Source: Balanoglossus misakiensis (lineage: Eukaryota; Hemichordata). Taken from it: DNA of 64,000 nt. A program made the position numbers and the translations under genes. This document shows, in pieces, positions 28,132-38,267 of the stretch (its first letter is position 1; each line of letters begins with the position of its first letter). The stretch is taken from NCBI GenBank assembly GCA_040954595.2, contig CM082598.2, forward strand, positions 2,108,001-2,172,000. Reading direction: 5' to 3'. The notes beneath the pieces are model-generated. The model made no database searches, was not told the origin of the DNA, and saw only the letters and a list, made by a program, of their open reading frames with translations.

Positions 28132-29398
28132 CAGTATACCAAACGCCAGATAATACTGCGGCCAATTTAGATCTTGCATTCATCTCCTTCACCATAGGGT
28201 CATCTCAGCAGATACCTTCAAATCCCAGACTCAAAACTTGTCTTTTTCAACAAGCATTCCAGACCCGTGAACTTTGGGCGTTATTGGGCATCAATTTGAT
28301 GGATATGCTGCTCTATATAAACTCTACAAACCATAACTAGTATAATTAGAGGTGATCATGTCACAATGTCATATAGAAGGGTCAAATTGCTGTGATTTGT
28401 CGTGGGTGAATATTCCAAGGATGGCAGTGAGTCTATTGGTCTGTGCGATTAGTCTAATGATTTTTGGCAAATTGGTGTGTGAGGGTAAACGGGTGCGCGT
28501 TTAGGCGCTTATTTTCTGTGTAAATGGTTTCAGGCAATGTTTACGCTTGGTTTGAAGCGTTATGACTGACGTAGGCAAAGCAGAGCCGCAAAAGCGCCGC
28601 CATGTCCGCTCCTTGTATTTCTCAAAGCGCGACGCATGTCTGAAAAATAAAACCGCTTTTCTCATCTCTCGCTGATCATTGTGGCGACTAGCGGTTGTCT
28701 TAACGACACAAGATCACCCCATATTACACTAACCTTTGTATGAACTTTGCAATCTTCTATTCCAAGAAGTCTTAACGGAATATTCTTTTCTGTGAAGAAT
28801 CAATTACTCCACCTTGAGAGTTCACATTTCAATGAAATTTACTTAGCACGTTTTTCGTAAGTTACACAGCTCTTATAGCAGAAAATTTGAAAAAGCAAAA
28901 CGTGGTTTGTGGCCATATTTGCTTTGTATTTTACGTCGTCTCTCAAAAATCTCTTTAATACAATTTTAAGACTGATTTTCGTAATAAAATTTGCAATTGT
29001 AATAAAATCTTCAGTTTTGTAAGGAAACGATTGTGTAATATCAACAATGAACTGGTAATACTACATATTTGTATGAATTATGTAAAGTGTAACTATCGCG
29101 AACGACAGCGCTGCTTCTATAAATATAGTTTACCTGCAGTAAAATTTCAAATTTGCTATTTTTATTATTCCGCTGAACATGTTTGTGTAACCTTCGGGTT
29201 TATATTATTTGTCTCCTCGAGTGTCGTGCCACACGATTATTGGTTGTAAAACTTCGAGTTCCTTGCGAATCAGGAAATTGCTTATTTTTATGGCAACGGC
29301 GACATTAAGTGTTTTGGGGAAGAAGTAATGACGTGGGTCTTGCTGCGGGGTGGGAAGACAAATGTACACATATTCATTGACAGTCTCACTGCTTTAGT

Positions 29399-29462
29399 CT
29401 GTGTGTCTGTCTGTATGTATGTATGTGGGGGAGGTATGTAGGTGGAAGGATGGATGGATGGA
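29399..29462. repeat. Degenerate GT/GTAT/GGAT repeats
   Basis: Successive short runs of CTGT, GTAT and GGAT, an old simple-repeat patch. Confidence 0.7.
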
Positions 29463-30461
29463 GAAAGGGATACGGGTACGTTGGTATTAGGTGCGCAGGC
29501 AGGCAGACAGACTTTACATGGAGCAAATCTATTTAAATCGGTAGCAAACGCATCTCGTCTGAAATGTACTCAATTAGGACGGTTTCTACGCGAAAAATTA
29601 AATGAAAAGTAATTAAAACAAACTGTTGTATATGGTTAACGTGTTAGGAGTGAGGCTTAGCTTACAGACGCTTTAAGTTGCCAACAATCTCTTGGAGACC
29701 TGTTGATAAGAGCGAAGACGATGCTCAGGCAGCAGACACATCTGGGTCCAAAAATAGACACAAGTAAATCCCGTTTACATGTGATGGACGACCGCTTGAC
29801 GTCACTTGCGGCATCGTCGTCATTTGGAGCGGTGACGCTGATTGCGGACGGGGGCAGCGTTAATGGGAGTCGAGCGCGAGTGGCGAACAACATCGGCAGC
29901 GGCAATGAATTCAGAGACGCTAGTAATTGGCTCGCGGGGAAGCCATTTGCTGGGCCCTTATGATCAGTTACTAGTCTCCATATTAACTTTTAAATGGGTT
30001 CGAATTGCACGACGCTAACTGTTTTTTTAAAGGATTGACATCAGAAATAGAATGTGTGCCAGTCTGCGACGTCATTTGTTTATGAAACAAGACAATTCTT
30101 AACGCCTCTGGTTCACAGTAATTATATCTGTTCTAATAAGGATTTCTTGGATAAGGTGTGGGCACGGATAACTATGTTGTCCAAGACATCTTTATTGTCC
30201 TGTCAGAAGTATGACACAGTTGTCGACATTTGAGTGGTGTGGTGTCTTTTCTCGACGAATTTATTCAGTAATCTGTTATGACGTAGATTCCTCCCAGCAA
30301 AAAATGGCCATTACAAGTACATTGCTTTGCACGTTGGCACAAAGTAAATTCCTATGAGGTATCACCTATTTGCATATTTGTAAGAAAACATTTTCCATAC
30401 TCAACCCTATCAAAACAAGCAAATTGAACCTATCCTTTAAATTCATACAAAGCTCGACTAA

Positions 30462-30491
30462 TACGTCATATGACGTCATCCACCTACGTCA
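30462..30491. promoter_or_regulatory. Cluster of CRE-like sites upstream of the neurotrophin
   Basis: A full CRE palindrome, TGACGTCA (30471-30478), is flanked by TACGTCA at 30462 and 30485, three CREB/ATF-type motifs in 30 bases, 2.9 kb before the coding exon. Motif match only. Confidence 0.3.
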
Positions 30492-31162
30492 TCATTTTCG
30501 CGTCTGATATATCTAGTTTCCCGATTTGCATATTCTTGGAGAACTGCAAAGAGAGAGAATGGAGGAAATTGTGAAGCATGTAATACATGCTTGAGTTAGA
30601 AGCGGACGTGTAATTGAAATATTGCCACAAAAGAATGCTTTTATAGTGTAATAATGATTATATTGACTGATAAACCGTGTCTAATTTTAGCAACAGGTAT
30701 AATTAGATTAAAAGTGTGGTTGCATAATTTAATCATTGTGAATTTATTACACTCCATTGCGTTTGCGCATGAAGTAATACGAATTGGCATTTTCATTCAA
30801 GCGAAAAAGTGAACATGCTTACTCGGTATGAGTGAGCTTGGTCCTTCCATAGTGTTAAATCGGGGATTATCCAAATACAGGAAGTATTTGGGTCTAGGAA
30901 AATCTCAGCCCCGTCTCTTTGGGAGAAAAGGAGATATAGGCCTATTTGTGAGACCGAGGAAATGATACGTTTATTGAGTGAGTGAAATAGGCAGTTATTC
31001 ATTACTTTTGTTATTCAGATGAAAGCGAGGAAGCCGCGCCTTTTGAATTTGCAAATGTCAAAAGGTGGTGAATGTTTGTTCGGAATTAGACCAATAATTG
31101 CCATGGTAGATCCATGACGAATCGTTAGCCAGGAAGACACTTTACAGTCAAGTGGCGGGGAA

Positions 31163-31175
31163 GGGGGGGGGGGGG
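31163..31175. repeat. Poly-G tract
   Basis: Thirteen consecutive G. Confidence 0.85.
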
Positions 31176-32528
31176 ATTTAATTAAGGTGGATTAGACAGA
31201 AGCCAATGGAAGGGTTATGGGTAACCAACATTTTGCCATATCACGCCAAGCTGAGCAGCACATAATACAGCCCCCCGCCCACTTGGAGAAATTCCACCTT
31301 CAGGGTTTTTCATGCTCTGAGCACGTGACCCGTTTTTTTTCTTCCGCTTTCCCGGCCTTGTGGTGGGATACTTCTTGTAGTTCCGAAGAAGTTGATAATG
31401 TGCGACTGGCCGTCTCATGGAGCAGCGGGTGAGAAACGCTTGTTAGTCATTTTTTATTGCGGTGTGTGTCTAAGTGAGTTTGGTAGGGTGTAATTAGCGT
31501 GGATCGTTTTATTGCGCGGTTATGTATTCGGTGATCCCTGTGGACGAGAGTCTGGGTAATATTTGCTCACACGGGAGATGTCACAAATTACGCTGTTTGA
31601 GCGGATGATTGATATAGCAAATTTAACTTGTGTGTCTCTACTGTACATCAAACGCGATATAACCCACAACCACGATTAATTCACATCTTGCACGCCACTG
31701 ACAGCAAGTGGCAGGCGCTGAACAATCTACAGGTGTATCGTTTAGTCACTTGCGAATCATTTTCACCAAATGTCGGGTTAATTTAATTTTTTTACATTAT
31801 AAGATCATCACCATAGTTCATATTTTTCCCGTTCTTGTGTTGTAACCACTTTTGAGTTCCATCTCTCCGTACACGATCCCGGATCGTTTTAAACGCCATT
31901 TTGCATCGACTTGCAGTTAATGCTAATCTTTAAAGTGCCGTGTAAGTTTACACTAATCCCTTCAGTCTTTAAGAAATCCGCAATCTACTTGGATAGAACC
32001 CGTCCATGTTTAATTCCCTTTCTTGTGGTCGGCCAACAAACTGCATACTGTTCGATGTATGATAACACACCTGTAGAACGATTCCCCCGATCTGCGATGA
32101 ACGCGCCAGAGTTGATCGGCGAAAGAGTCGACAATTTTTAACTCAGTGTTGATTCCTCGATTGGTCGTTTGATTGATTGATAATTGGTCCGTTGGTCGAT
32201 TGATTTGCTAGTCTTTGTTTTGTGCCTCAACCCCACAATTTACTTTAACGAAATGGTCTGCTATTTGCCCCGGGCCTTCTTCACATCACGGAAATGGTAT
32301 CACTAATGGGGGTGAGAGACCGTAAAAAATTATGGTATTTAACTCAAACTATTGCAATAACATTATTGGATATCTTTTGTGAACTTGACATTTAACTGCC
32401 CCGCTTAATAAATGCAATTTCCATTAATATCATGGTTACTAACGTTAATATTAAGGTAGGTAAAAAATTGAATAACGACACCATTTAGGGTTGAGCTGCT
32501 GTTGACGTGTATACGTGGTTGGGTGATT

Positions 32529-32600
32529 GCGAGGGAGAGAGAGGGGGGGGCGGGAGACGAGAGAGAGGGGGAAGAGGGGAATAGAGAGACGAGAGGAGGC
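32529..32600. repeat. GA-rich tract upstream of the neurotrophin exon
   Basis: Purine-rich simple sequence (GAGAGA, GGGGG runs), about 0.8 kb before the coding exon. Confidence 0.85.
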
Positions 32601-33380
32601 AAACAGAATTTAGAGACAGTTGTTCGCGTAACCCTAGTTAAAGAAAACCATGAGACAGCGAGAGTGTATTAAGCAAATCGATTATACAGATCAAGAGGTC
32701 AGAAGGATGGTCTGTTAAAATGTAAACCTTTGTACCTACAGGCATGTAAGAACGTAAGGGAATTAGTGGCTGGGAAAGATTAATATAAAATCATATTAGC
32801 TTGTACGTACTAGCTGTGAGTCGTGACGCACGACCAGTTCCTAAGGCATTACTTCTTCAGACAGAGAGAGGTCTTTCATCTATTAGGAAGTTAATTCTCG
32901 GACATTTTGATGACACGTGACCCTTTTAATCGGCGCAAATAGCCAATATCCATGTCCCGGGTGTTGTGTTCGCCTTGTTTCTGGGCACATCACGATCTGG
33001 CCATAATACCGAGATCGATTTATGAAAATGGTGTTTGAAAATGATTGTGGTGTACGTGAATGCTCGCGCTGCAGCGAGGTGAACTAGGAGAAGAGTCAAT
33101 GGCCGTTGACTCGTGCAGTGAACACGCCGTTCAATACTTAAAGCCCAAGAGCTGCCGCCATGTTGCATTATTTTCATGATTTCACTTTCAAACTTATGTA
33201 AGTCTATCTAAGTGAGCTTTCTGAGACTAGACAAGTCCCCTTTAACCATATAGGAACATATATGTAAATTATAAACGATTGTTATATTCTTTAACAGTTT
33301 TTGGTAGTTCTACAGGCGAAAATGTGAGTTGGCGATGAGGTTGAACAAAAATATTCGGCGCCTTGTTGTAATCATTTTGT

Positions 33381-33398
33381 TTCTCTCATTCCTTGCAG
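33381..33398 (+). promoter_or_regulatory. 3' splice acceptor before the neurotrophin coding exon
   Basis: A pyrimidine-rich run (TTCTCTCATTCCTTGCAG) ends in CAG at 33398, and only three bases (AGA) separate it from the ATG at 33402. This implies at least one upstream 5' exon that I cannot place with confidence. Confidence 0.8.
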
Positions 33399-33401
33399 AG
33401 A

Positions 33402-34142
33402 ATGATGAAACTTGTATTCGGTATTATATTGCTGCTTACCGTGTGTTCAAATATGGCGGAAACGGCTCCGAGAATACGGAGGACGCACAGACATAGCGAA
33501 GAGAGAAAAGAAGAAGACGTAGACAGTGGAGGAAATAGCGTTGGTGGTTTACCAAAGCTTGATTTTAAAACTCCTGCCGAGATTTCCAAAAGTATCAATC
33601 CTGCCTTTTCGTCGCATTTAGTTTCTTTTTCAACTGAAAAACCTTCGGCGCCGCCATGGCAACTGTCATCATCGCCGAACGATCTGTATTATGAAGATGA
33701 CAGCGAGAGTGTTGAATCTTTCGGCAGAAGAAAGCGCGCGACCCCAGAGACGTCTGTCTGTGACGGTCGGAGCCACTGGGTCACCAAAGAATGGGCGAGA
33801 GATATTCACGGAGACAATGTGACAGTTCTGTCACGGTTTGTGACGAATAACAACACTATAGCGGGGCAGTATTTTTTCGAGACTTCGTGCAGGGACACAG
33901 GCGAAACAGCGCCCCCGAACGGCTGTCGAGGTATCGACAAACGCCAGTATAACTCGGTGTGCAAAGAAAAGAAATCCTGGGCGTACGCCATGGTCAGAAC
34001 GCCAGAAGGGATCCACAAATTGGATTGGATAGCTGTCAAAACATCATGTGTGTGCGCTCTACGTAGAAAAACAGATCCCTTAATACGGACCACGAGGGGG
34101 GCATTACTCTATGCCCTCCTGAACAGAAATTGGAGGGATTAA
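33402..34142 (+). CDS. Neurotrophin (NGF/BDNF-family) prepropeptide, single coding exon
   Basis: Secreted cystine-knot growth factor; the family signals as dimers through Trk and p75-type receptors. The 246-residue ORF starts MMKLVFGIILLLTV, a signal peptide of about 20 residues. A prodomain follows, with a dibasic RIRR at 24-27 and the maturation site RRKR at 109-112, leaving a 134-residue mature chain. Six cysteines (120, 163, 175, 187, 216, 218) have knot spacing close to NGF (43, 12, 12, 29, 2 against 43, 10, 12, 28, 2). The family signatures QYFFETSCRD, GCRGID and CVCAL are present. N-glycosylation sequons lie at N139 and N150. The start is the first ATG after a splice acceptor ending at 33398; a TTG at 33393 lies across that acceptor and was not used. 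An intronless coding exon behind 5' noncoding exons matches the known vertebrate arrangement. The tail after the last cysteine is 28 residues, longer than in NGF. Confidence 0.96.
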   Translation: MMKLVFGIILLLTVCSNMAETAPRIRRTHRHSEERKEEDVDSGGNSVGGLPKLDFKTPAEISKSINPAFSSHLVSFSTEKPSAPPWQLSSSPNDLYYEDDSESVESFGRRKRATPETSVCDGRSHWVTKEWARDIHGDNVTVLSRFVTNNNTIAGQYFFETSCRDTGETAPPNGCRGIDKRQYNSVCKEKKSWAYAMVRTPEGIHKLDWIAVKTSCVCALRRKTDPLIRTTRGALLYALLNRNWRD

Positions 34143-34376
34143 AAAACACAGTAATCTGGGTTGACTATAATATTATGAACGATAGGAGCGTCGTGTTGGA
34201 TATACTTACTTTTCTGTCAAAAGTTGTTTCATTAATTATTGCTTTGTGACCGACGGCAAATTATGTATTCTGATCGGACTCCTGGTTTCAAGAAGAAACA
34301 CACAAACACACACAACCGAGCTGACATTAAGTTTCACTGCCGCGTCATCCAGTTTCCAACAAAACCCACCTGTACG

Positions 34377-34389
34377 CCCCCCCCCCCCC
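34377..34389. repeat. Poly-C tract in the probable neurotrophin 3' UTR
   Basis: Thirteen consecutive C, about 235 bases after the stop. Confidence 0.9.
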
Positions 34390-34605
34390 GCGATCCATCG
34401 GTCACAGTATCAGAGACTTCAGTGCTATTGTATAAGACGACCAGCGTACAACTTTTCAATATTTTAAATGTGTGTATAAATCTATCTCATATCACAACTT
34501 AACTCTCAGTGCCTGTGGGGGAGGATATATTCTATACCTATTTATCTTTACGTGTAAATGTCATTTTCGGTGTATTTGTTGGACTGACTCAGTTGAATAC
34601 TTTTT

Positions 34606-34611
34606 ATTAAA
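34606..34611 (+). promoter_or_regulatory. Candidate polyadenylation signal ATTAAA of the neurotrophin gene
   Basis: ATTAAA 464 bases after the stop codon is followed by a T/G-rich stretch (CTTGTTCCCATTTGTC), as expected for cleavage and polyadenylation. An AATAAA at 35678-35683 is a more distal alternative. Either is only a hexamer match. Confidence 0.35.
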
Positions 34612-35992
34612 CTTGTTCCCATTTGTCATTTCATATGACGTCATTTAGAAATACATTCGCTTCTATATGTGCACTAATCAAACGTGTTTGTGTATTTTTG
34701 TAATTATTGGAATGTGTGTATGTGTGTGCGTGCATAATTTGTCAAATTTAAAGGGGAAAAACCTGGAGTTTACTGGCATTCGAAATTTTTGGTCAGTCAA
34801 ACCGTACATTAGATTAGTATGGCATATTGAGTCACTACTGACATTAGATGAAGTCTAGGCAATAGTATTTTGTAAGGTTTCGTTTGCGTCATAGTAATAA
34901 TTTCATTTCTATACTGATTCGACTATAATAACATAAATATTTGGCTCAACTTAGGGAGACGAGGGCCTGAACGAATTTATACCGATGGGGGCGTTTATTA
35001 TCGCAAGGGATTGTGGGTAGCTGAAGCGTTGTGTAGTCTGCTACAGAAACTTTACATCCATCCTATAAATGTTGTATTTTTCTGCGGACGTCATGCAAAA
35101 TGCAGGATTTCTAGTATACAAAGGATTATGTCTGAGTGTGAAGATACATTGAGCATAGTTTTAGGATTTTTGGACCAGAAATTTACCGATTATGCAGGCG
35201 ATAGTTCGGCGTAGGATCTGACTCGGACATCCAGCCAGCTACTCATCATATGGATGTTGATGGGTGCGTACAAGAGAAACGGGAAAAAACTGAGGTTAGT
35301 GACACTAGTTAGAATATTATGCTTATAAATAGTTTTAGCATAACTGTCTGCAATCCTCGACGGAGTTTTATATTTTTGTGAACAGTAATTTTAACGCGCG
35401 TTCACTGACAACATGCAAAGCATGCACATGTGATGTAGTCTCGTCTAGACTGATAAACGAGATACACAACACATTGGCATTGCAAGTACCTGCACTCCTC
35501 GCTCCATAGGGGTCAGTAGATGTCCTCAAAGTCAAACATTCTGGTTTTATTTTACATCCTAAGTCAAAAAAGGAAACGCGAAAACTATGGACCCACAGAT
35601 ATGCATCTTCGCTGCCAGGCTTCGCAGTCAGTTTCAACCCCCACTCTCTCCCGTTGCCAAGATGCAGTGTACAGATGAATAAATTACCATGGCATTATCC
35701 TGGGTTCATGTACTTCCTGGTTGGACAAACGTTCACTACTACAAAAATTTTTTCTCGATTTCATCTCCAGTCGCCATAAATTTATCATTTGCGCTGTTTC
35801 TAACCATGGCCCCTGTGCTCTAACATAACCTTGTCATCGCCGCACACCGTGGCAGGGAAAAGTAACGAATTTTCAGAAAACACGACCCTTTTCAAAACAA
35901 CAAGGTAACATTGACGTAGGCGAAGTTTTTTGGAACAGGGAGGAAGTAGGTCAAATGTTAATAACAAAATTAAACATTCGATAGTCAAAAGT

Positions 35993-36050
35993 GCGATCGG
36001 ACCATGGAGATACTAGAGAGGTGCTCTCTTAGTACCTCCATGATCGGACG
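35993..36050. repeat. Inverted repeat hairpin
   Basis: CCATGGAGATACTAGAGAG (36002-36020) pairs with CTCTCTTAGTACCTCCATG (36024-36042) around GTG; the flanking GATCGG/GATCGG extends the structure. Intergenic between the two genes. Confidence 0.5.
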
Positions 36051-36133
36051 CAGGGGAAACGCGCTTGCTCGCTTTGTTCAATGCAACCAGATACAGACAT
36101 TTTGGATACATTGAAAGGTAGTTCATGTACATT

Positions 36134-36663
36134 TCACACATGAACTTTACAATATGGATGGGTGATCCCGTGTGATCGGGGACTGACCTCGCTGACATTG
36201 TTTGCTAACATTGACTTTATTGCACCTATAGTATTAAGTCTGGCTTCCTTGTTTGTTAAAGTCTGTAAAAGTTTTGGGGTTGGGACACTCAAGAACATTT
36301 CTACTGTTAATGACTGCAGTGATCTGTAAATTATCAAAATATCCATTCTGGCCAGAATCTTGCATGACATGTTTGTATTATTTTTGCAAGCAAACTTGTT
36401 GAAGAGGATATTACTCATTCAAATCCTACAAATCCTGATTTTTCCCTTATTTGAACAGACTGCCATTTCAGTGATATACCACAGTGACTACATCTGTTGG
36501 CATCCAATACTTTATGAAGCCTATATTCCATAAGGTGAGTGAATATATTTTGTGAAATATCATAAATGAATTCATTGGCACTGAGTTGTGCATCCTCCCT
36601 AATTTCAATGACAATGCTTCTAGTTAAACAGTGTTTGTTTTGTAAACAATCAAATGCTCTCAT
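36134..36663 (-). other. Two abutting unassigned ORFs, possible decayed mobile-element gene
   Basis: Frame 36663-36415 (82 residues, true ATG, with a C-x-x-C pair in NRCSHCGISL) ends where a second frame, 36418-36134 (94 residues), begins with an overlapping ATGA. A single reading frame broken by a frameshift is possible. I recognise no transposase or domain. It is antisense to the exon-like block at 36459. Confidence 0.15.
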
Positions 36664-37662
36664 GTTTTTTTTACAGGAGAGGGTGTTCTTTGAAGGGTGT
36701 TCCTAGTGTTGACCAAGGCATTCACACCTAAGGCGATAATCCAGAAGTCCACCATTTGTGGGAATTATGGAATATTTGAAGTCCATAGTCCCAGCTACCA
36801 TTGGCATGATACCAGTGCATACAGTTTCCACTGATGGTAAGTATGCTGTTAGTGTGTTAGTCTATGGTGGTATATTTCAGTGTCTTCCCTGCCCAGGGAA
36901 TTTTGATAGGATGGTGACTAATTTGCATAACAACAGAAGTAATTATTATGCTTCTAAAGTTTTATTGTTTTGGTAAAATTGAAGTACAGTGGCCACTGTC
37001 TTTCATTGCTCTGGGGAGAACACTAACTATTATTGAAAATTGAATAGAAATTCAAGCTACTTTTAATAGGATTCTAAAATTACTGATGCTTTCAATGTTT
37101 GCCAAAGTGGTTGCCATGGAAATGTGCTGCATCAAATTGGACTTCATGTTTTGTTCTTTCTGACTCAAGATGACTCTAGGATGAATTTTTGTTGTAATCT
37201 ATGACAATTTCAATGTGATTTAGACAAAAAAATCAGTTCAGCCTCAAAATGTTGTGTTAGGGAAGAGCCAATTGATTTCGGGGGGGGGGGGGGGGTTAGG
37301 GTATATCAGCAATTTTTTTTTCAGCCACTGTAATACAGCAATTTTTTTTCCTATTGCCATTCCTTTTTGTCTCAAGGTAAATTGTAAGAATATAGCAATA
37401 TTGCAACACTGTTCTCTTAGAATTCTGCATATAAGGCTATGGTATTAACTGCATTTAAGTGGTCCCTACATTAATTCCATTACAGTTAAAAATTGTACTT
37501 CTGTTACTCTCTATAGCTGTGCTGCTGTTTGAGTGTAACCTACATTCTGCGAAACATTGTGAAACCAAGTCTTTTGGAAACAAGAAGACACAGATGTGAG
37601 ATAACAGACACCCATGCAAGTATTATCGACTGGTGGCTCATAAGGTTTTCAAGCAAAAAGTG
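36459..37662 (+). ncRNA. Putative spliced transcript between the two genes (three exon-like blocks)
   Basis: Three consecutive blocks have acceptor and donor on the same strand: 36459-36534 (TTATTTGAACAG ... AAG/GTGAGT), 36677-36836 (TTTTTTTTACAG ... ATG/GTAAGTATG) and 37517-37662 (CTCTCTATAG ... GTG/GTAAGTAC). Spliced, the longest ATG frame from 36767 is about 50 codons, with no recognised domain, so a long noncoding RNA is the simplest reading. It could also be part of a degraded gene or transposon. Confidence 0.3.
37280..37295. repeat. Poly-G tract
   Basis: Sixteen consecutive G, between the second and third exon-like blocks of the putative intergenic transcript. Confidence 0.9.
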
Positions 37663-37765
37663 GTAAGTACTTAACATGTACTTCTAGTTGTAAAAAGTGT
37701 GCTGTATGGAAAAACTATAATAGAAGTCTGAAAACTTTTTTGGATGGATTTCTATGATATTTTTT

Positions 37766-37991
37766 TCAATCTTGTGACCGCATTTCAGGTACATCGTATA
37801 ATTATATGATCTTACCTGAAATGTCATGTATCAAATACAGCAGTATCCGATTAACAATTTGATATTGGATTACTGTAATTTCAATTCAATCTCGTGACCA
37901 CGTTTCAGGTACATGCATTGTATAATTATATGATCTTACCTGAAATGTCATGTACGAAATACCGTGGTATATGAGTGACAATTTGATATCA
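37766..37991. repeat. Tandem duplication of a hairpin-forming unit (about 110-120 bp, two copies)
   Basis: Copies 37766-37868 and 37886-37991 share TTTCAGGTACAT, TATAATTATATGATCTTACC, TGAAATGTCATGTA and ACAATTTGATAT. Within each, TTTCAGGTA and TACCTGAAA can pair across about 20 bases. Confidence 0.7.
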
Positions 37992-38267
37992 GATATTGTC
38001 TGGGATCATTTGAAACATTTTCTTTATAATAACAAAATGACTTACCTGCGGCACATATTTTTTAGAAATCACGACACTTTGACAATTTATAACTGGGAAT
38101 AGTAGGTATCCTATTTCAAAAATGCAATAAAATATCTATATGTGTTTGAAGCTATACAACCCAGTGCAGCTACGCAGTTTGTTGACTGGATATCTCAGAA
38201 TCTTAGTCAAATTTGTAATGTACACATAATGATAACCAAACACCAACATCACGTTGGAACATTGACA

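Larger units (their letters stand above)
19435..33380. other. Upstream flank of the neurotrophin; 5' exons and enhancers presumably here
   Basis: No coding region recognised. It contains dispersed repeat B, several simple repeats, TGACGTCA sites at 26628, 29797 and 30471, and a G+C-rich ORF pair at 29657-29963 without a family. At least one neurotrophin 5' exon must lie upstream, but I cannot identify it. Confidence 0.55.
34143..36133. other. Neurotrophin 3' UTR and intergenic DNA
   Basis: AT-rich, with candidate polyadenylation hexamers at 34606 and 35678, a CRE palindrome at 34636, a poly-C tract and a hairpin at 35993. No ORF of interest. Confidence 0.5.

Noticed and set aside
29657-29963. 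Overlapping G+C-rich ORFs on both strands (82 and 86 codons)
   Set aside because: No domain, no splice consensus defining an exon; G+C-rich composition lowers stop frequency.
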